This document shows, in pieces, positions 12,651 through 25,026 of a stretch of DNA of 64,000 nucleotides. This stretch comes from Tetrahymena thermophila SB210 (lineage: Eukaryota > Ciliophora > Oligohymenophorea > Hymenostomatida > Tetrahymenidae). The translations under genes and the position numbers were made by a program. Each line of letters starts with the position of its first letter. Positions within the stretch are counted from its first letter, which is position 1. The stretch spans positions 1 through 64,000 of the forward strand of contig NW_002476426.1 of NCBI RefSeq assembly GCF_000189635.1. The letters are read 5' to 3'. A model generated the notes under the pieces. The model worked only from the letters and a program-made list of their open reading frames with translations. It had not been told where the DNA came from and made no database searches.

Positions 12651-15600
12651 TCATTTACACTCATACCAATTATTACCAACTTTAGCGTCTACTTCCATCT
12701 TTAGCAATAATGGGGTATCTAAGGGATTTTCCATTATTTCTATAACTCTTGCTAATGCTTCTTAAGCATGCTCTTCCGGTCCTTCCTATTTTATTATCAT
12801 TAGTTAAAATTAAATGATAAATAAATTTTTTTAAAATACTAAGATTAATTCATCATGAATTTATAGCAATAGCTTGTAGCCTAGCTCATTAAGCTTAGGG
12901 TCTTATGATACTTTTACCATTGCAGCAATAACTAAATCTGCTGCACCACCTTAAATTGGGGTATTTATAGAGGCTCTTAAACCATGTTAAACAAGATGTC
13001 TAGCACTCTTTGAATGAGTAAGCCTTTCTAAATTTCTATATCTTCCCATCATTGTCTATGTGTATCCATGTTCTAGGGCTATTTTTTTAGTGTTTTCTTG
13101 CCATTCTTTTACTTCCTTTCTGTCTGCAAACCAAGCATCTAGAGCTTCTTATGCTTCTTTCATAGAGCAGTTCCAATCTTTAGAAAAGCCATGTGCACTC
13201 TTTCCATATGCTATTGAGAAATTCATCATCTTAGCTTTTTTTCTTTCACTTGAGTACTTATCTTTGAGTAACGGTGCAGGGGGTTCTCCTTGAGATTTAT
13301 CCCATTCTAAAAGTAGCTCACCCTTTTCTATTTCCTCCTTTAGCTTAGGGTACATACCCATAGCAGTTCTACTGTGAAAATCACCACCTATTTAATAAAA
13401 AAAAATTTTTTATCTTTTGTTTTTACAAGATAAAATTTTACCCATTTTAAAGGCTTCAATCATTGCCTTACAATTTGTCATATGAGCAAGAATTCTAAGT
13501 TCTAATTGACCATAATCAGCCACAATAAGCTTGTTACCTTTACCAGCTTAGAAAGCACTACGAATTTTATACACATCTTTATCATGTGAGGGTTAATTCA
13601 TTAAATTAGGTTTTCTTGCTGATATTCTTCCTGTTTCAGTATTCATATTCAGTGAACAGTGTATTCTTCCATCTTTATCTGCTAATTCTCTCAGTGGAAT
13701 AATAAAAGTTGTTAAAAGAGTTTCTACCTATTTAAGTTAAATTAAAGACTCAATAGCATGAGAAGCCCTTTTTCCCATTTCTTCATCTCCTTTTTGTTTG
13801 TAATATTCGCCTATTTAATTGTATACTTTAGCTGCTAATTAATTATTTTTCAACAATTTACCTATTGCACCATAATTTCCTTTTTTTGGGTTTCCTGCTA
13901 AGATTTTTAAAACTGGAAGATCGGCTGCAGGCATTCCAGAGTCAGTAAGACTAATTACTTCTAGGCCGAGCCCTGTGATATTCATATCTAGTTGTTTTGG
14001 GGGTTTTTTCTTTCCTTCTGGGATTATTCCCTGTATTTAAAAATATACAGTTTAAATATAAATTATTTAAGAAGTAAATATATATTTTAATACCTTTATG
14101 TTTAGGACTTTAAAGGCTTTTGTCTAAGGGATATCATCTTCCTCTTTACGGACTGATTTCTTACGACCATCTGAAAGGTAGCCATCGTCATCATCTTCTT
14201 GTGGCTTTGCTTTTTTGAAAAGCCTTTTATTTTTTTATGGCTCATCATCATCTTCGTCTTCATCCAAATCTTCATTTTGTTCATTAAATTATTATTTGAA
14301 AAACTGTTCGTCATCATCAATAGCAGCACTATTCTCTTCAAAACTTTTAAATCCTTCAAGATCTTTTTTTTCTTTATCATCCAAGTTAGCATCGACTTTA
14401 TCCTTAGTAATTCTTTTCTTTCTCTTGAAAGGTGCAAAAAATAATTATTGAAGCTACTGAGCAGAGGAATAATTAAATTATTCTAATCCTTATTGAGTAG
14501 AGCATACCCAATCTAAGAATTGTTTTTCCAATTTAATCATATCATTCTCAGCTTAAACTCTAATTTTCTATATTTAATACTTTAAAAAAAATAATCAATT
14601 AAAAGAATATGTTACATCCAAATGTTCCAAATTTAGCTCAAAGCCTCTTCTTTCTAAATCAGTTAATATTTCTCCAAAAGGTTTCCAGTACTTGTTGTAT
14701 AAATCTAACATATTTTTCATGTCTTCGAAGTTGGTGCTTAAACTTTTTAATTCGTCTTTTAATACTTAAAAAACAAAGAAGGTGATTTCAGCATCCAAAC
14801 ATGAGTAATGAACCCATTTTTCTAGAAGTTCTGGATCTGTGTGCATACGAATAGTATTTGGGAATTCAATAGTTTTTCCTTCTTTTCCATCTTTTAAGTA
14901 TTTCTTTTTACCAAAGAGTTGTTTCATATTTGTTTTTAAGTTTGTATTTAAGTAGTATTTTTCATATTAATCAGCAGGCTATTTTTTGATCAACCACTTT
15001 TGTATTTGATCATTTATAAAGAATATTTATTCATCTCTTGTATTAAATCTATGAAGTTTGAATTTTTAAATAATTTCATGAGGTAAATCTGCTCCTTTTT
15101 AAAGTGCTGCTAAAACACTTTGAAGTTCTTATGTATTAATTTAAATGCTTTTTCTCAGATCATTAATTAATTATCTCTTTAAATATTTTATTTCTTCTTC
15201 ATAATGCTTGGTTACATTTGCTAAACTATATTCTTTTGGTCCTCTACTTGGATCTGCTAATCTTGCCAAGTGCATAGTATCACCTCCAAATCCTTAGACA
15301 TTAATACCATGATTATAAAAAATATGACGATCAAATCCATAATTATGCCAAATCTTTTTGTATCTAGAATCTTCTAAATACTCTTTAAAAATTTAAATCA
15401 AGTCAGTGTTTTGAGCAAAATTATCTATAAACAACCCTATTGTTATAAAATATAGTGAATTAATAAATAAATACGTTATCATTTATATTTATTTTGAATT
15501 TTGTTAAACTAAAAAAACTCTTTTAATATACTTGGACCATTTCCAAAATCTACATCAATTCCACAAAAGGCTGAAGCGCAGATAATTTTTCCTTTTCCAA

Positions 15601-15982
15601 TAGGAGATTCTAATTTAGCATCTACATCTATAGTTTCTGTATCCCATGCATGCTCTCTATATCATTAATTAACCATTTAATTAAAAATTATTTTGATCAT
15701 ATTTTACCTGTTTGGTAAGCTTTTTAAGATTTTTACAACCTTGTGAGCCTAGTCTCTATTTTTTACAATAGTTGTTCCAGGAATGTTGATTTTTTCTATT
15801 TGAACATTGTAAAAATTTTTATATTTCTCATATAAATTTTCAGAAGAGTGTCCACTCATTTTAGATTTGATTACATAGTCTCCTAAAACTTGAGAGTTGC
15901 TTGGGTTAGCAGAACAAAATCTAAAAACTGGTTGATTGATTTATGTATTTTTGTTGGTTAATCTCTTCAAGAAAGTTATCAT
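12651..15982 (-). CDS. Organellar family-A DNA polymerase (plant/protist POP type)
   Basis: Seven exons (introns 12786-12839, 13388-13441, 14031-14093, 14568-14615, 15437-15531, 15657-15707) give 988 residues. The Arg/Asn-rich N-terminus (MITFLKRLTNKN) fits mitochondrial import. A 3'-5' exonuclease domain starts near residue 100 with DTETID. The polymerase motifs are motif A DYGQLELRILAH (about 735), motif B RKKAKMMNFSIAYGK, then RASINTPIQGGAADL, and motif C QIHDE (about 940), ending VGNNWYECK. It matches plant/protist organellar polymerases, which replicate mitochondrial (or plastid) DNA and lack the 5'-3' exonuclease of bacterial Pol I. Residues of about 450-562 form an unusual acidic/Lys-rich insertion. 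It lies head to head with the A34-like gene. Confidence 0.95.
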
Positions 15983-16613
15983 TTTTTTAGTGAATAGAGT
16001 TAATAATAGTATATATACACAAAGTTATATGTATAATCTACAGTAATAATTGATATCTACTTTGTTGAATTTTAGATACTTTATATAAACTATAAAAATA
16101 ATTTAGATTATTAATTAAAACCACTACTTCAGCAATTTATATTTTTTTTTTGCAAAATAGATTAGAAATTTCTATCTTTCTAATCAATAAAACTTTATCA
16201 GGAATTTTAAAAAATGGAGCTATTCGCGCATCTCTGATTTTAACATATTAAATATACTGAAAAAATTTACTCATTTTAATAAAACAATAACTTCTAGCCT
16301 TAAGTAAAAATAATATTTTGAAAAGGAAGTGAATAAGAATGAATCAAAATAAATAAAAAGATAAAGAATATAAAGCAAATACTAAAAATCTAATTAAATA
16401 TAGAATAGTAGATTCTTTGCTTCAGATTAATCTAAAAATAAGTATACAAAAATAACAGCAAATTAATTTAATAATAATAAGATATAAATTATTTAAAGCA
16501 CATACATTCATACATATTCATTCATTTAGAATATAGATAGAATATTACACTTTAAGCAAAAGAAATTATTTTAATCTTACAACTACTACAAAACAATAGA
16601 TATTCAAAGGGAG
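15983..16613. other. Divergent intergenic region
   Basis: 630 bases between the polymerase start (minus) and the A34-like start (plus), expected to carry both promoters. AT-rich; no RNA gene or repeat recognised. Confidence 0.5.
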
Positions 16614-17249
16614 ATGTCATTACTAGAACAATTAGCAGGATATGAAGATGTTGAATTTTCTTAAATTTCAATAAGTGAAGAAGATTTAAATAACAAAAAA
16701 ATTTATTTATTCCAAGTACCTGCAGATGTAAAAATAAGTTCAAGCAATCCTACTCATAATTGAATTAACTTTATTTTATATAATCTTAATAGTTTAATAT
16801 TTAAAAACTTGATGGGATCTAGTTGGATTTAAAAAGCGAGGAAGACTAAGAGTTAGCCCAAAAAGAGAGTGAGTCAATAGTCATTTCTAAGCATGATAAA
16901 GAAACTCAAAAATATATGAAAAAATAAATTTTGCCTTTGTTCCCAGTCAAAAAGAGCAAAGAATTGTTGATAAGTAAACAAATTTAAGATTTTTAAATGA
17001 AAATCCATTAAAATATTTTATAAAAATAAATAATTAGATAAAAAATTCGCTGGTTTCTTCAAAATTTATAAGAAATTCACTTTCCCTAATATTTCTAAAA
17101 AGGCTATCCGCAAAACTAAACCTGTAAATAACATGTTTTATATTATACATTTTAAAATAAAAAAGAATAAATTTGAGGAATAACATTATTTTAAACATAA
17201 TATTTAGATTACAATGAAAAAAGAAAATTAAGGAGACGAATCAGATTGA
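16614..17249 (+). CDS. Small lysine-rich protein, possible RNA polymerase I A34.5/PAF49-like subunit
   Basis: Four exons (introns 16728-16792, 16974-17037, 17124-17207) give a 140-residue, in-frame product ending at TGA 17247. A short stretch, KIYLFQVPADFNIQKLDG, resembles the start of the A34.5/PAF49 domain (ELWLIRAPADF in the human protein), the dimerisation domain of the Pol I A49-A34 heterodimer. The rest is charged (KQILPLFPVKKS; FFKIYKKFTFP) with a Lys-rich tail, as in that family, but much shorter. The gene model rests on splice signals and consistent phase; the family call rests on one motif and is weak. It may instead be an unrelated basic nuclear protein. Confidence 0.5.
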
Positions 17250-17993
17250 GTAGAAGTAACTAGTGTAAATTTAGTAGAATATATTGATAAAGTAAAAAGA
17301 ATAGCTAATACAAAGAAGTTTTTAGATAGAAATGTATGTAATAAAAAATAAATAAAATTATATAAAAATAAATATAAGATATATCTGTATACATACCAAC
17401 CTACCTATTTTTTATATCGAATCTAATAACTGTTTAAGTTGATTCTTGTATTTTACAATTACAAAAATTATATCTTACTCACGAATACTTTTCATGAAAA
17501 TTTTAAAACAAAGTACAATATTTTAAATCATATTAAAATTATATTTTTTTCAATAAATAAAGTTTTTACTCAGTTAAATTTAAGATAATTTAGAGTGTTT
17601 TTTATTTCCTGAAAAAATTTTGAATTTTATGGATTAATTTTTGAATTAACACTTTTATTAAATTTAATGAAAATAAAACATATTTTTTAGGGCTTCTCTA
17701 TCAAATAAATAAAAAAATATCAAATAAAGAATCTTTATTTTTAAAGAACTTGAAGAAAATTTAATTATTTTTTAAATAAATTTTTAAAATAAATCTTTAA
17801 CTTTTACTTCAAAGTTTTATTTCTAAGATTATTAAAAAATAATTAAATTTTAATGATAAAATAATTTAATTACATTTATTATGAAAAACTAACTAACTAA
17901 CTAAAAATGAATTAATTTTGAAAAATAAATTAAAGCTCTTTTACATTTAAATATAGAATGACTAAAAAAGTTAGTTTGAATTTATTATTTATT
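17250..17993. other. Intergenic spacer between convergent genes
   Basis: About 740 bases of AT-rich sequence containing the 3' ends of the A34-like (plus) and SHIPPO-type (minus) genes. Nothing else recognised. Confidence 0.5.
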
Positions 17994-19344
17994 TCATATA
18001 AATTTTCTTCCTAAGTTAAGGTGGAAGGATTTCTTTTTTGGTAAAATATATGGCACAGATCTTGATGGACCCATTTTTCTATCGTAATCTCCATAAGGCT
18101 TTCTAGCACTTTCTGACATAAATGCCGAACCTGAGACTAAAGCTTCTTCTTAACCTACTTTAGTGAATCCATAATCTTCTACTCTATACTCTTATGGACC
18201 TGGGAAAGGTTTTTTTTCTTTTGACCTATCTTTAAGATCTCCAAATCTGTCTTTAACGCCTTCCTTAAAGTTAGAAGTTGCTTATTAGAAGGGATACTCT
18301 GGTTTGAAACTTGGGATTTTTGGATCATATGTTGTAGGAGCTGGTAGTTATGTTTCTATTTCAGGTATGGGTTAACTTGTTCCAACTAAAAGTTTTTTTT
18401 TACCATTTTCTAAAAAGTGTATTAACTCTTTCATATAATCAGCTTTTTAGTGTTTTTCTACAGGATTACAAAAACTGCTTAAATATCCCTTATGAGGATA
18501 AGGTTTTTTTTAAACTATTTATCTTTTAATATTATATTCTCCAGGTGCAGGATTCTGGTTGGAATTTAAATACTTTTCTCTGTTAGAACGAGAAATAAAG
18601 CTACTTTTATATGTATTTTCCCTTTTCTGTAATTCAGGGTTATATTCACCAGGTCCTGGAGTTTCCACTATAACTTTATTGATATTTTCCATAGTTTTAG
18701 TATTTCTTTGCTTAGAGAGAAACATCGATTAACCTTTGTATTTTACATTATACAAACTATTAAAATATATATTTATAAACTAATTACTTTGATTTACTTA
18801 ATTAACAGATATGTTTTATATTCATTTTATATTTATAAAAGTTATTTTTTAAATTTCTTCATTTTAATAAGTAAATCAAATACTTTTATTATTTACCTTT
18901 TAAACTTGTTGTTGACTGTGAAGCTTTGCTCATCAAGCTCACATCTGTAGAATAGGTTCCAGGTCCAGGTCCGCTATTTAAATATCTAGTTTAAAATGTA
19001 TTTCTCTCAGCAGTACTAACAAATCCGTTTCCATATCCTTTCTTTGAAATTGACTCTTTTTCTCCAAATAGGATTGTAGTATTTGTTGGTGCTTCATAAT
19101 ATCCAGGTCCAGGAAGATCACTATCTTATTAACTAAACCTAAGTTATGAAGATCCAAATGCTTTATTGTTGTTATTATTGTATACAATAGTTTCGAATTT
19201 CGAAGGAATTGAACCAACGCTAATCTTTGATGAAGCGTCTCTTATAAAACCTTTAATCAATCTTCCATCTGAATTTTTACCCTTTTATCTATAATTGATT
19301 TTGTCTAAACTAGATGTTGATATTGAGTGAATTGATGGCTACAT
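17994..19344 (-). CDS. Sperm-tail PG-rich repeat (SHIPPO/STPGR) protein
   Basis: Two exons (intron 18734-18896) give 395 residues. At least five Pro-Gly-rich repeats are visible: LPGPGYYEAP, GPGPGTYSTD, TPGPGEYNPEL, APGEYNIK and PFPGPQEYRVED, separated by Ser/Lys-rich linkers. This repeat defines the SHIPPO/STPG/ODF3 group, whose members bind microtubules in cilia and flagella and include doublet-lumen proteins. In a ciliate covered with cilia an axonemal role is the natural inference, but the repeat alone does not decide which member this is. Divergent from BCD1 across about 630 bases. Confidence 0.86.
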
Positions 19345-19972
19345 TTACAATTGCAGTATATATCAATTTTTTAAAATTAATGAAAAAAAGGTTTTTATTA
19401 TTTCTCAAAGTTTTAATAAATAGAATGAATGAAATTAGTTATTAATTAACTATCTATCAAAGTAATTTTTTTCTTAGTAATTGCTATAAGCATAGTAATT
19501 AATTAATTAATCAATCAGAACCTCTTATTAATATAATTCCGCAAACAGAAAGAAAACAGGATTAAGTTTCAACTATTTCAATTAAAAATCCTACATTCAT
19601 TAATTAGAATTTTAGTTTCTTGTTTATGTTATGTTTATTTAGGTAGAGACTCATCAATTAATAAAATATATAAAAAGGAATTATTTAGGAAATTATTTTT
19701 TTTTAAATAACTTTGATGAGAATTTATTTAAGCTATACGAATTTACTACATACATTATATCATTAAAAATATTATTAATAAAAGTGCTCAAAAATACTAA
19801 TTTTGCAGTTGAAAATTAATTATATTAAATTTAAGGTTTGCGGAGCAATAAAAATAGATCAAGTTATTTAAGTAGAAATTATCTTTTTGACATAAAACCA
19901 AAATCAATTTTTGATAAAAATATTTATTTATTATTAAAACATAAAAAAATATTAATTTGTATTAGTTTCAAA
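19345..19972. other. Divergent intergenic region
   Basis: AT-rich sequence between the SHIPPO-type gene (minus) and BCD1 (plus), expected to contain both promoters. An in-frame Ile/Lys/Asn-rich stretch upstream of the BCD1 ATG at 19838-19972 is most likely 5' UTR. Confidence 0.5.
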
Positions 19973-21289
19973 ATGGATAATTTAAGAGAAGAAGATAAGC
20001 GTACATTAGAGCTATTATTTTTAAAAGCCAAGTAGTTGGATGAAGAGCTTGACCATGAAGCTGATATAGAAGATTATAGGTAGATGTAGGCTTTCTTTAA
20101 TGAAGATGAAGAATAAAGTAAAAAAATAATACAAATAAAGCAATAAATTTAAGGAATTGAGGCTGAAGAAGATTTAACTAAGGAATAATTAGAAGAGCAA
20201 AATTAGATTATAGAGGAAATTCAAAGAGAATTATCTTAAGATGAGTTATTTACTCCTGATAATTAACAGCAAGTATCAGAAGAGTAAAAAGAACAACAAA
20301 AAAAATGCTTCGTTTGCAAAACAAAAGAACATAAATACACATGTCCTGGCTGCTTTAAAAAAACATGCAGTCTTTAATGCTCTAAAGATCACAAAGTATA
20401 ATTTAATTGCAGCGGAAGACCGAATTATACTGGCTATGTAGATAAGAATAGCTACACTGAAGCAACAGCAAAGAAGGATTACTAATATTTAAAATAAACT
20501 TTGGAGGGCACAGAATACATTCGCAAAAAGCTGAGTTTTGTTAATCACAATCCTGAGCTTTTAAGGTTGAAACTTTTAAAAATATATGCACGTAAAAAGC
20601 ATAAAATAGACTTGGTATTTGCACCAACTATAATGAAAAGGCATAGAGAAAATATTTCGTTTTATTATATGAAGAATAAATTAATATATTGGCTATTAGA
20701 AGTGTAGATAGTTTACTTTTAAAAGCAAGGTTAAGGTGAATAAAATGAGAATAATATTTTAATAGCAGATTAATAAGGTGAAATAGAAAATGTAAAATTA
20801 TAAGAGAAGTTAATAAGAAAATTGGTAGATCCAATCCCAGAAAATATTTTTTGGTCACATGTATTGAAAAGTGGGGAGACAAACTTATTTGACGATGATT
20901 TGCTTTTAAAAGAAAATGTAGATTTTAGTAATGCAGGAGTTTTAAAATAATTAGAAAATAAAGAGTTGAGCATATTCATTAAAAATAGATATCGTATTAT
21001 CGACATTGTAGAAACTAAGACAAAAGACAACCTAAATCTATAATGGTCATTTAAGGTTCCATAAAGTTATTTAGATATTTAGATTCCAAATGAATATAGG
21101 GAAAGAGAAAATATTAACAAACAATTTTAGTCTGAATATTAAATGATAGAAATACATCCTGACACTTTTATTTACAACACTCTTCACGGAGCTAAAATAA
21201 ATGAATTCCCAGAAATTTTCCTAGTAAATAAAAAATATCTTCAAGCATTTACTGAAAAGTATAAATGTCTGCTTTAAACTTCTGAGTGA
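19973..21289 (+). CDS. Box C/D snoRNP assembly factor BCD1/ZNHIT6-like, zf-HIT protein
   Basis: Intronless, 438 residues, ATG at 19973 to TGA at 21287. After an acidic, coiled-coil-like N-terminus (Glu/Gln-rich, about 1-110), a zf-HIT domain at about 112-146 has the ordered ligands CFVC, YTCPGC, TCSLQC, H and NC. The roughly 290-residue C-terminal part includes LRLKLLKIYARKK, RYRIIDIVETK and a C-terminal segment ending with EFPEIFLVNKKYL, which fits the BCD1 C-terminal region. BCD1 (yeast Bcd1, human ZNHIT6) is needed for box C/D snoRNA accumulation and acts with the R2TP/NOP58 assembly pathway in the nucleus. Other zf-HIT proteins are shorter or carry SNF2/TRIP domains, so this assignment is favoured. 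Confidence 0.86.
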
Positions 21290-21459
21290 AGTTTGAAGTA
21301 GTAAAAAATGGTTGTTTTACAAATAAATAATTTTATAATATGAAAATATGCTTTTGAACACTTTATATAAATTTGTATCTTTTATAAATTTTTTGCATAA
21401 AATTAATTAAAAAATATAAATTTTCTAAGTCTCTTTTAATTAGTTAATTGATTTTTCTA

Positions 21460-22536
21460 ATGTCGTAATTAATTTTGATGATTTATTGTAACTATTTTAA
21501 ATTGTTTTTTTCAGCAACCTAACTGATATAGCAGAATAATATAACCTCCACTTGAATAAATTATAAAAAATTTAAGAATCATCAAAGGTCCCTTTGGTTT
21601 ATATCGAGGAGCTCTCAATCGTAAAATTTTTATATCATCATCTAATCAGAGTCATGATTACTTTTTATAATAGTTCTACTGCCCAATAAAAGAAAAAGGA
21701 AATATCCTCAAAGCAAAAAAATGTGGGTTCAAATGCGGAAGTGAATGGTTTAGCTTTTTAGAAGAATCTCTGTATTTATTTTAAATTGGTTCTGCTTCGT
21801 TATACTTCAAGAAAAAGTAAGTAGAGAATAGTGATGTTCATGATTACTTTAAAATATTATTAGATAATGAACCTGTTACGGAAAAATTATTATCAGATGA
21901 ATCAAAAATATATGAAAAGTTGTCTGTATTTTATTAGGTATTTTCTAAAATAAAATTCGATTAAGTGTATAACTCTATGATGGTCTTTTAAGTATACACA
22001 GATATAAGATAATAAGGTAAGTTTGCATAGAGGTAAATGAATAAAATTTCTTTTGATATTATAACAATATCTATCTATTATTATTAATTCTAACTAGACA
22101 ATATAAAAAAAATATTCATTAAATTCAAAATATTTTAAAAAACAGAGTGAACCAAGATTTAGAAATAAAGTAGATACTTAACTAAATAAACATAGGCTAA
22201 AAGCATTTACACAGCGAATTATAAGAATCGAAAAATGAAACTCTAACAAAATTAAATAATCTAGCTTAGAATATGCCTATATTCACTATATTTAACTCAT
22301 AAAATGACTTTCAAGCATAGCTTTGCACATACTACTTGATGATTAAAGAGTATTTATATAAATAAATTTATTATTTTTATTTATCTATTTACATTCAATA
22401 TTATAGTGTAAATAGCTCTAACTTAACTGGTAAGGATTTCAGTGAAATAAATTATTTAGCTGAAAAAATAAAGCTTAAAATGGCAATAGTTGATAACTCA
22501 TCAATTTCTATGATAGAATTCCACCATATTAAATGA
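21460..22536 (+). CDS. tRNA-splicing endonuclease subunit Sen54-like
   Basis: Four coding exons (introns 21465-21531, 22033-22097, 22350-22406) give 295 in-frame residues. The core shows the Sen54 N-terminal arrangement: IIKGPFGLYRGALN, a Gly-Phe step, then WFSFLEESLYLFQIGSASLY, equivalent to the family's PEEALYLLE-G-L. The motif VFQVYTDIRQQG follows, equivalent to QVFSHLKRLGY. The C-terminus, MAIVDNSSISMIEFHH, matches the FALVDxGDISFYSF block. Sen54 is the structural partner of catalytic Sen2 and Sen34 in removing introns from pre-tRNAs. The first coding exon is only five bases (ATG plus two); it was chosen because its phase opens the conserved frame, which otherwise starts after a TGA with no ATG. 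Exon 1 is the least certain part. Confidence 0.72.
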
Positions 22537-22729
22537 AATAAATATTCACGAAAAATAACTTATAAAAAGTTTCTTTATCATAAACAAATAAATAAAAATA
22601 TGAAAAGAAAAATTTATTAAAATAAGCAATTTAATAATGAAAACTAATTTTTATACACAAGGTTTATTTATTATTTTATAAGATTTTTATATAATTTGTC
22701 TTTACTAATTTATATTCTTTTTCCTAATA

Positions 22730-25026
22730 TCATTTTTTTTATTATTTGCCTTCTGTGCTTTACTAGCCAGATTGTAAAAGGTCTGCAAGCTCTTTATTAA
22801 GGAAATTTATTTTTTTTGTTTTTTCTTCTTCGTTTGCTTCTGATTCGATTTATGACTTTAGCTATTGTAATCTCTGTTTAGTAAACAAAATATATATTAT
22901 TTATTTGTAAGCTATTAACATAACTTAAATATATTTTACCTTAATGCTGTCTCTCAATGCTATACAATCTTCGAATTAGTTTTATTCTATCTTTTAGCTC
23001 ATGAGAGCATTCATGGACTTTATTGTTTTATCATATAGCTTGGTATTTAGTTTTACAATTTATTGTTCTTTTTAAATATTTTCTTAGGTTTGGATTTATT
23101 GTTCTCTCTACTCAATAATTGATTATGTACTTTTTCTATATTTTTTAAGATTTTCATCATTGTATGTATTTTAAATATATCCCTCGAGTTAGTCAACCAA
23201 AATTGCACATTTTTTAAAATACAAAACCTAATTTTTAATTTAATTATTTAAAATTAAAAAATTTTTTTTTTTGTAATAATTGTAATTAGTTTACACTCTA
23301 TTCTGGATACTTTTATTATCTGATTTGCTTTTAAATAGTGTTAAATTACACTTTTTTGAAAGAACTCCAAGGAGCTAAAGTTTTAATTTCATGTGCTTCT
23401 TTGAACCATTCATTAATAGTATTTTTATTTACTTAAAAATTAAATAGTTAAGGAATAGGTTTATGTGTTTGTGCTCTAGATTTTCTGACAGGAGAATCAT
23501 TTTGGCTGCTATTTCTTCCAATTAATTTATCTGCTATGAATTTACTTTCAATTTAGACATTAGTATTTCTATTACTAATATTTGTCTTAATTTCTTTAAC
23601 TTCTTTTTCTTCACAATTTTGAGAATTACTTTGTTTTAAGCTACTATCTTAAGTATTTTGTTGAATCAGCTATTTAGCTATCTATGATTCTTAATCATTG
23701 TATGGAGTCGGAGTTTCATATTCATCTTATTTAGTAGACTAGTTATTAGTTTTGTTTTTATTTGTTTATACAATAGGAGGAGGAAAAAGAGTTCCGATAG
23801 GAGGGGGTGGAGGAGCTGTAGTATTAGTAACAATCTTAACGTCTTAAACAGTATTTTGCTAAGATTTGCCTTTACTTGAAATTTATTCTTCAAGTGACTT
23901 TTAAGCTTCTTTAATATTATTTTACATTTCTTTCTTCAACTCAGAATGAATAAAATCCTCATTTTTAGACTATAAATTTTAAGAATTCTTTAAATTTTCC
24001 TACATTTTCTACTATTACTCAGCTTAACTTTAATTTGCATTATTAGTTTTTGTATTTAGACTTGTTGGATTAAAAGGAGGTGGAGGAGGAGGAAGAATGG
24101 ATGTATTGTTTCCTGTGGCATTAAAATTCAAAAAAGGTGGAGGAGGAGGAGCTGTTTAAGAAATTACAATTTTAACATCTTGATTGGTATTTTGTTATGA
24201 AGAATTTGAAGTATTAGATGATTCTACAGCTTTATTACCTTAAAGACTTTGCTCAATCAACTTTTAAGCTTCCTTTCTTTAATTTGCTAAATTCTATTTT
24301 GTTTCATCAGAAATGATTTCTTTTTATTCTTTTTATTTAATAAGGCTTTTTTAAACTGGCATATTAGGAGGTACAATAGGGATTTGAGGAGGATTTTGCT
24401 TCCCATTTTGTTAAATTTTGGAAGAATTATTATTGCTTGAAGGATTAATCATAAGAGGGGGTGGAGGAGGAGCACTAGTATTAGTTACAATAGAGATAAT
24501 CAAAGGTGGAGGAGGAGGAGCACTACTAGAACAAACAATGTTTGATTGAGGTTACTCATCTTCATTTTAGTTATTCACTTAGGACTAATTCAATAATTTA
24601 GATTCTACTAATCTTTTTGCCTCTAATTATCTTTATTTTCTTTCTTCCTTTTCCCTTAATTGCTCGTCTGTTTCATTTGATTCCTATTTATCTTAAGTTT
24701 CTGACTTTTTTTAAGCCATCTTTTTCATCAACTCTTGCATCATTTTTATTTAATAGCTTTTAAATTATGCTTGTAATTTATTTTGTTTAAAATTCTAATT
24801 TAAATTTTTGTTATTGATTCTTTTCTATAAAAAATATAAATACAAAATTATTTGTTTGAATAAATATTAATTATCATCTAAACCAAATACTTACTTATTG
24901 ATAAATTAGTTGTTTGATTTACTATTTTAAAACACCAACTAATTAACTTTTTGATAATAAATTCTAATTTTTACTTTAAAACAAGTTAGTAAAAGATATT
25001 ACAAGCTAAAAAATAAATATTCTCAT
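22730..25026 (-). CDS. Polyproline-rich, Gln-rich protein with C-terminal UVR-like motif
   Basis: Four exons (introns 22874-22939, 23228-23294, 24825-24894) give 697 in-frame residues. The N-terminus is Gln/Lys-rich. The middle holds four APPPPP or PPPPPP tracts (FH1-like), alternating with a repeated module of the form EAQK-LIEQ-QQNT-QDVKIV. A globular C-terminal part (WFKEAHEIKTLAPWSSF; YFKKCAILVDQLE) ends in a UVR-like helix pair, KIEQNQFEDCIALRDSIK. Polyproline tracts bind profilin, SH3 or WW domains. No FH2, WH2 or VCA region is visible, so this is not a recognisable formin or WASP. UVR motifs mediate protein-protein contact in UvrB/C and in various eukaryotic proteins. Function unknown. 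Confidence 0.7.

Noticed and set aside
14199-14451. Plus-strand ORFs rich in Phe, Leu and Ser opposite the polymerase
   Set aside because: They are antisense shadows of the Asp/Glu/Lys-rich insertion in the minus-strand polymerase.
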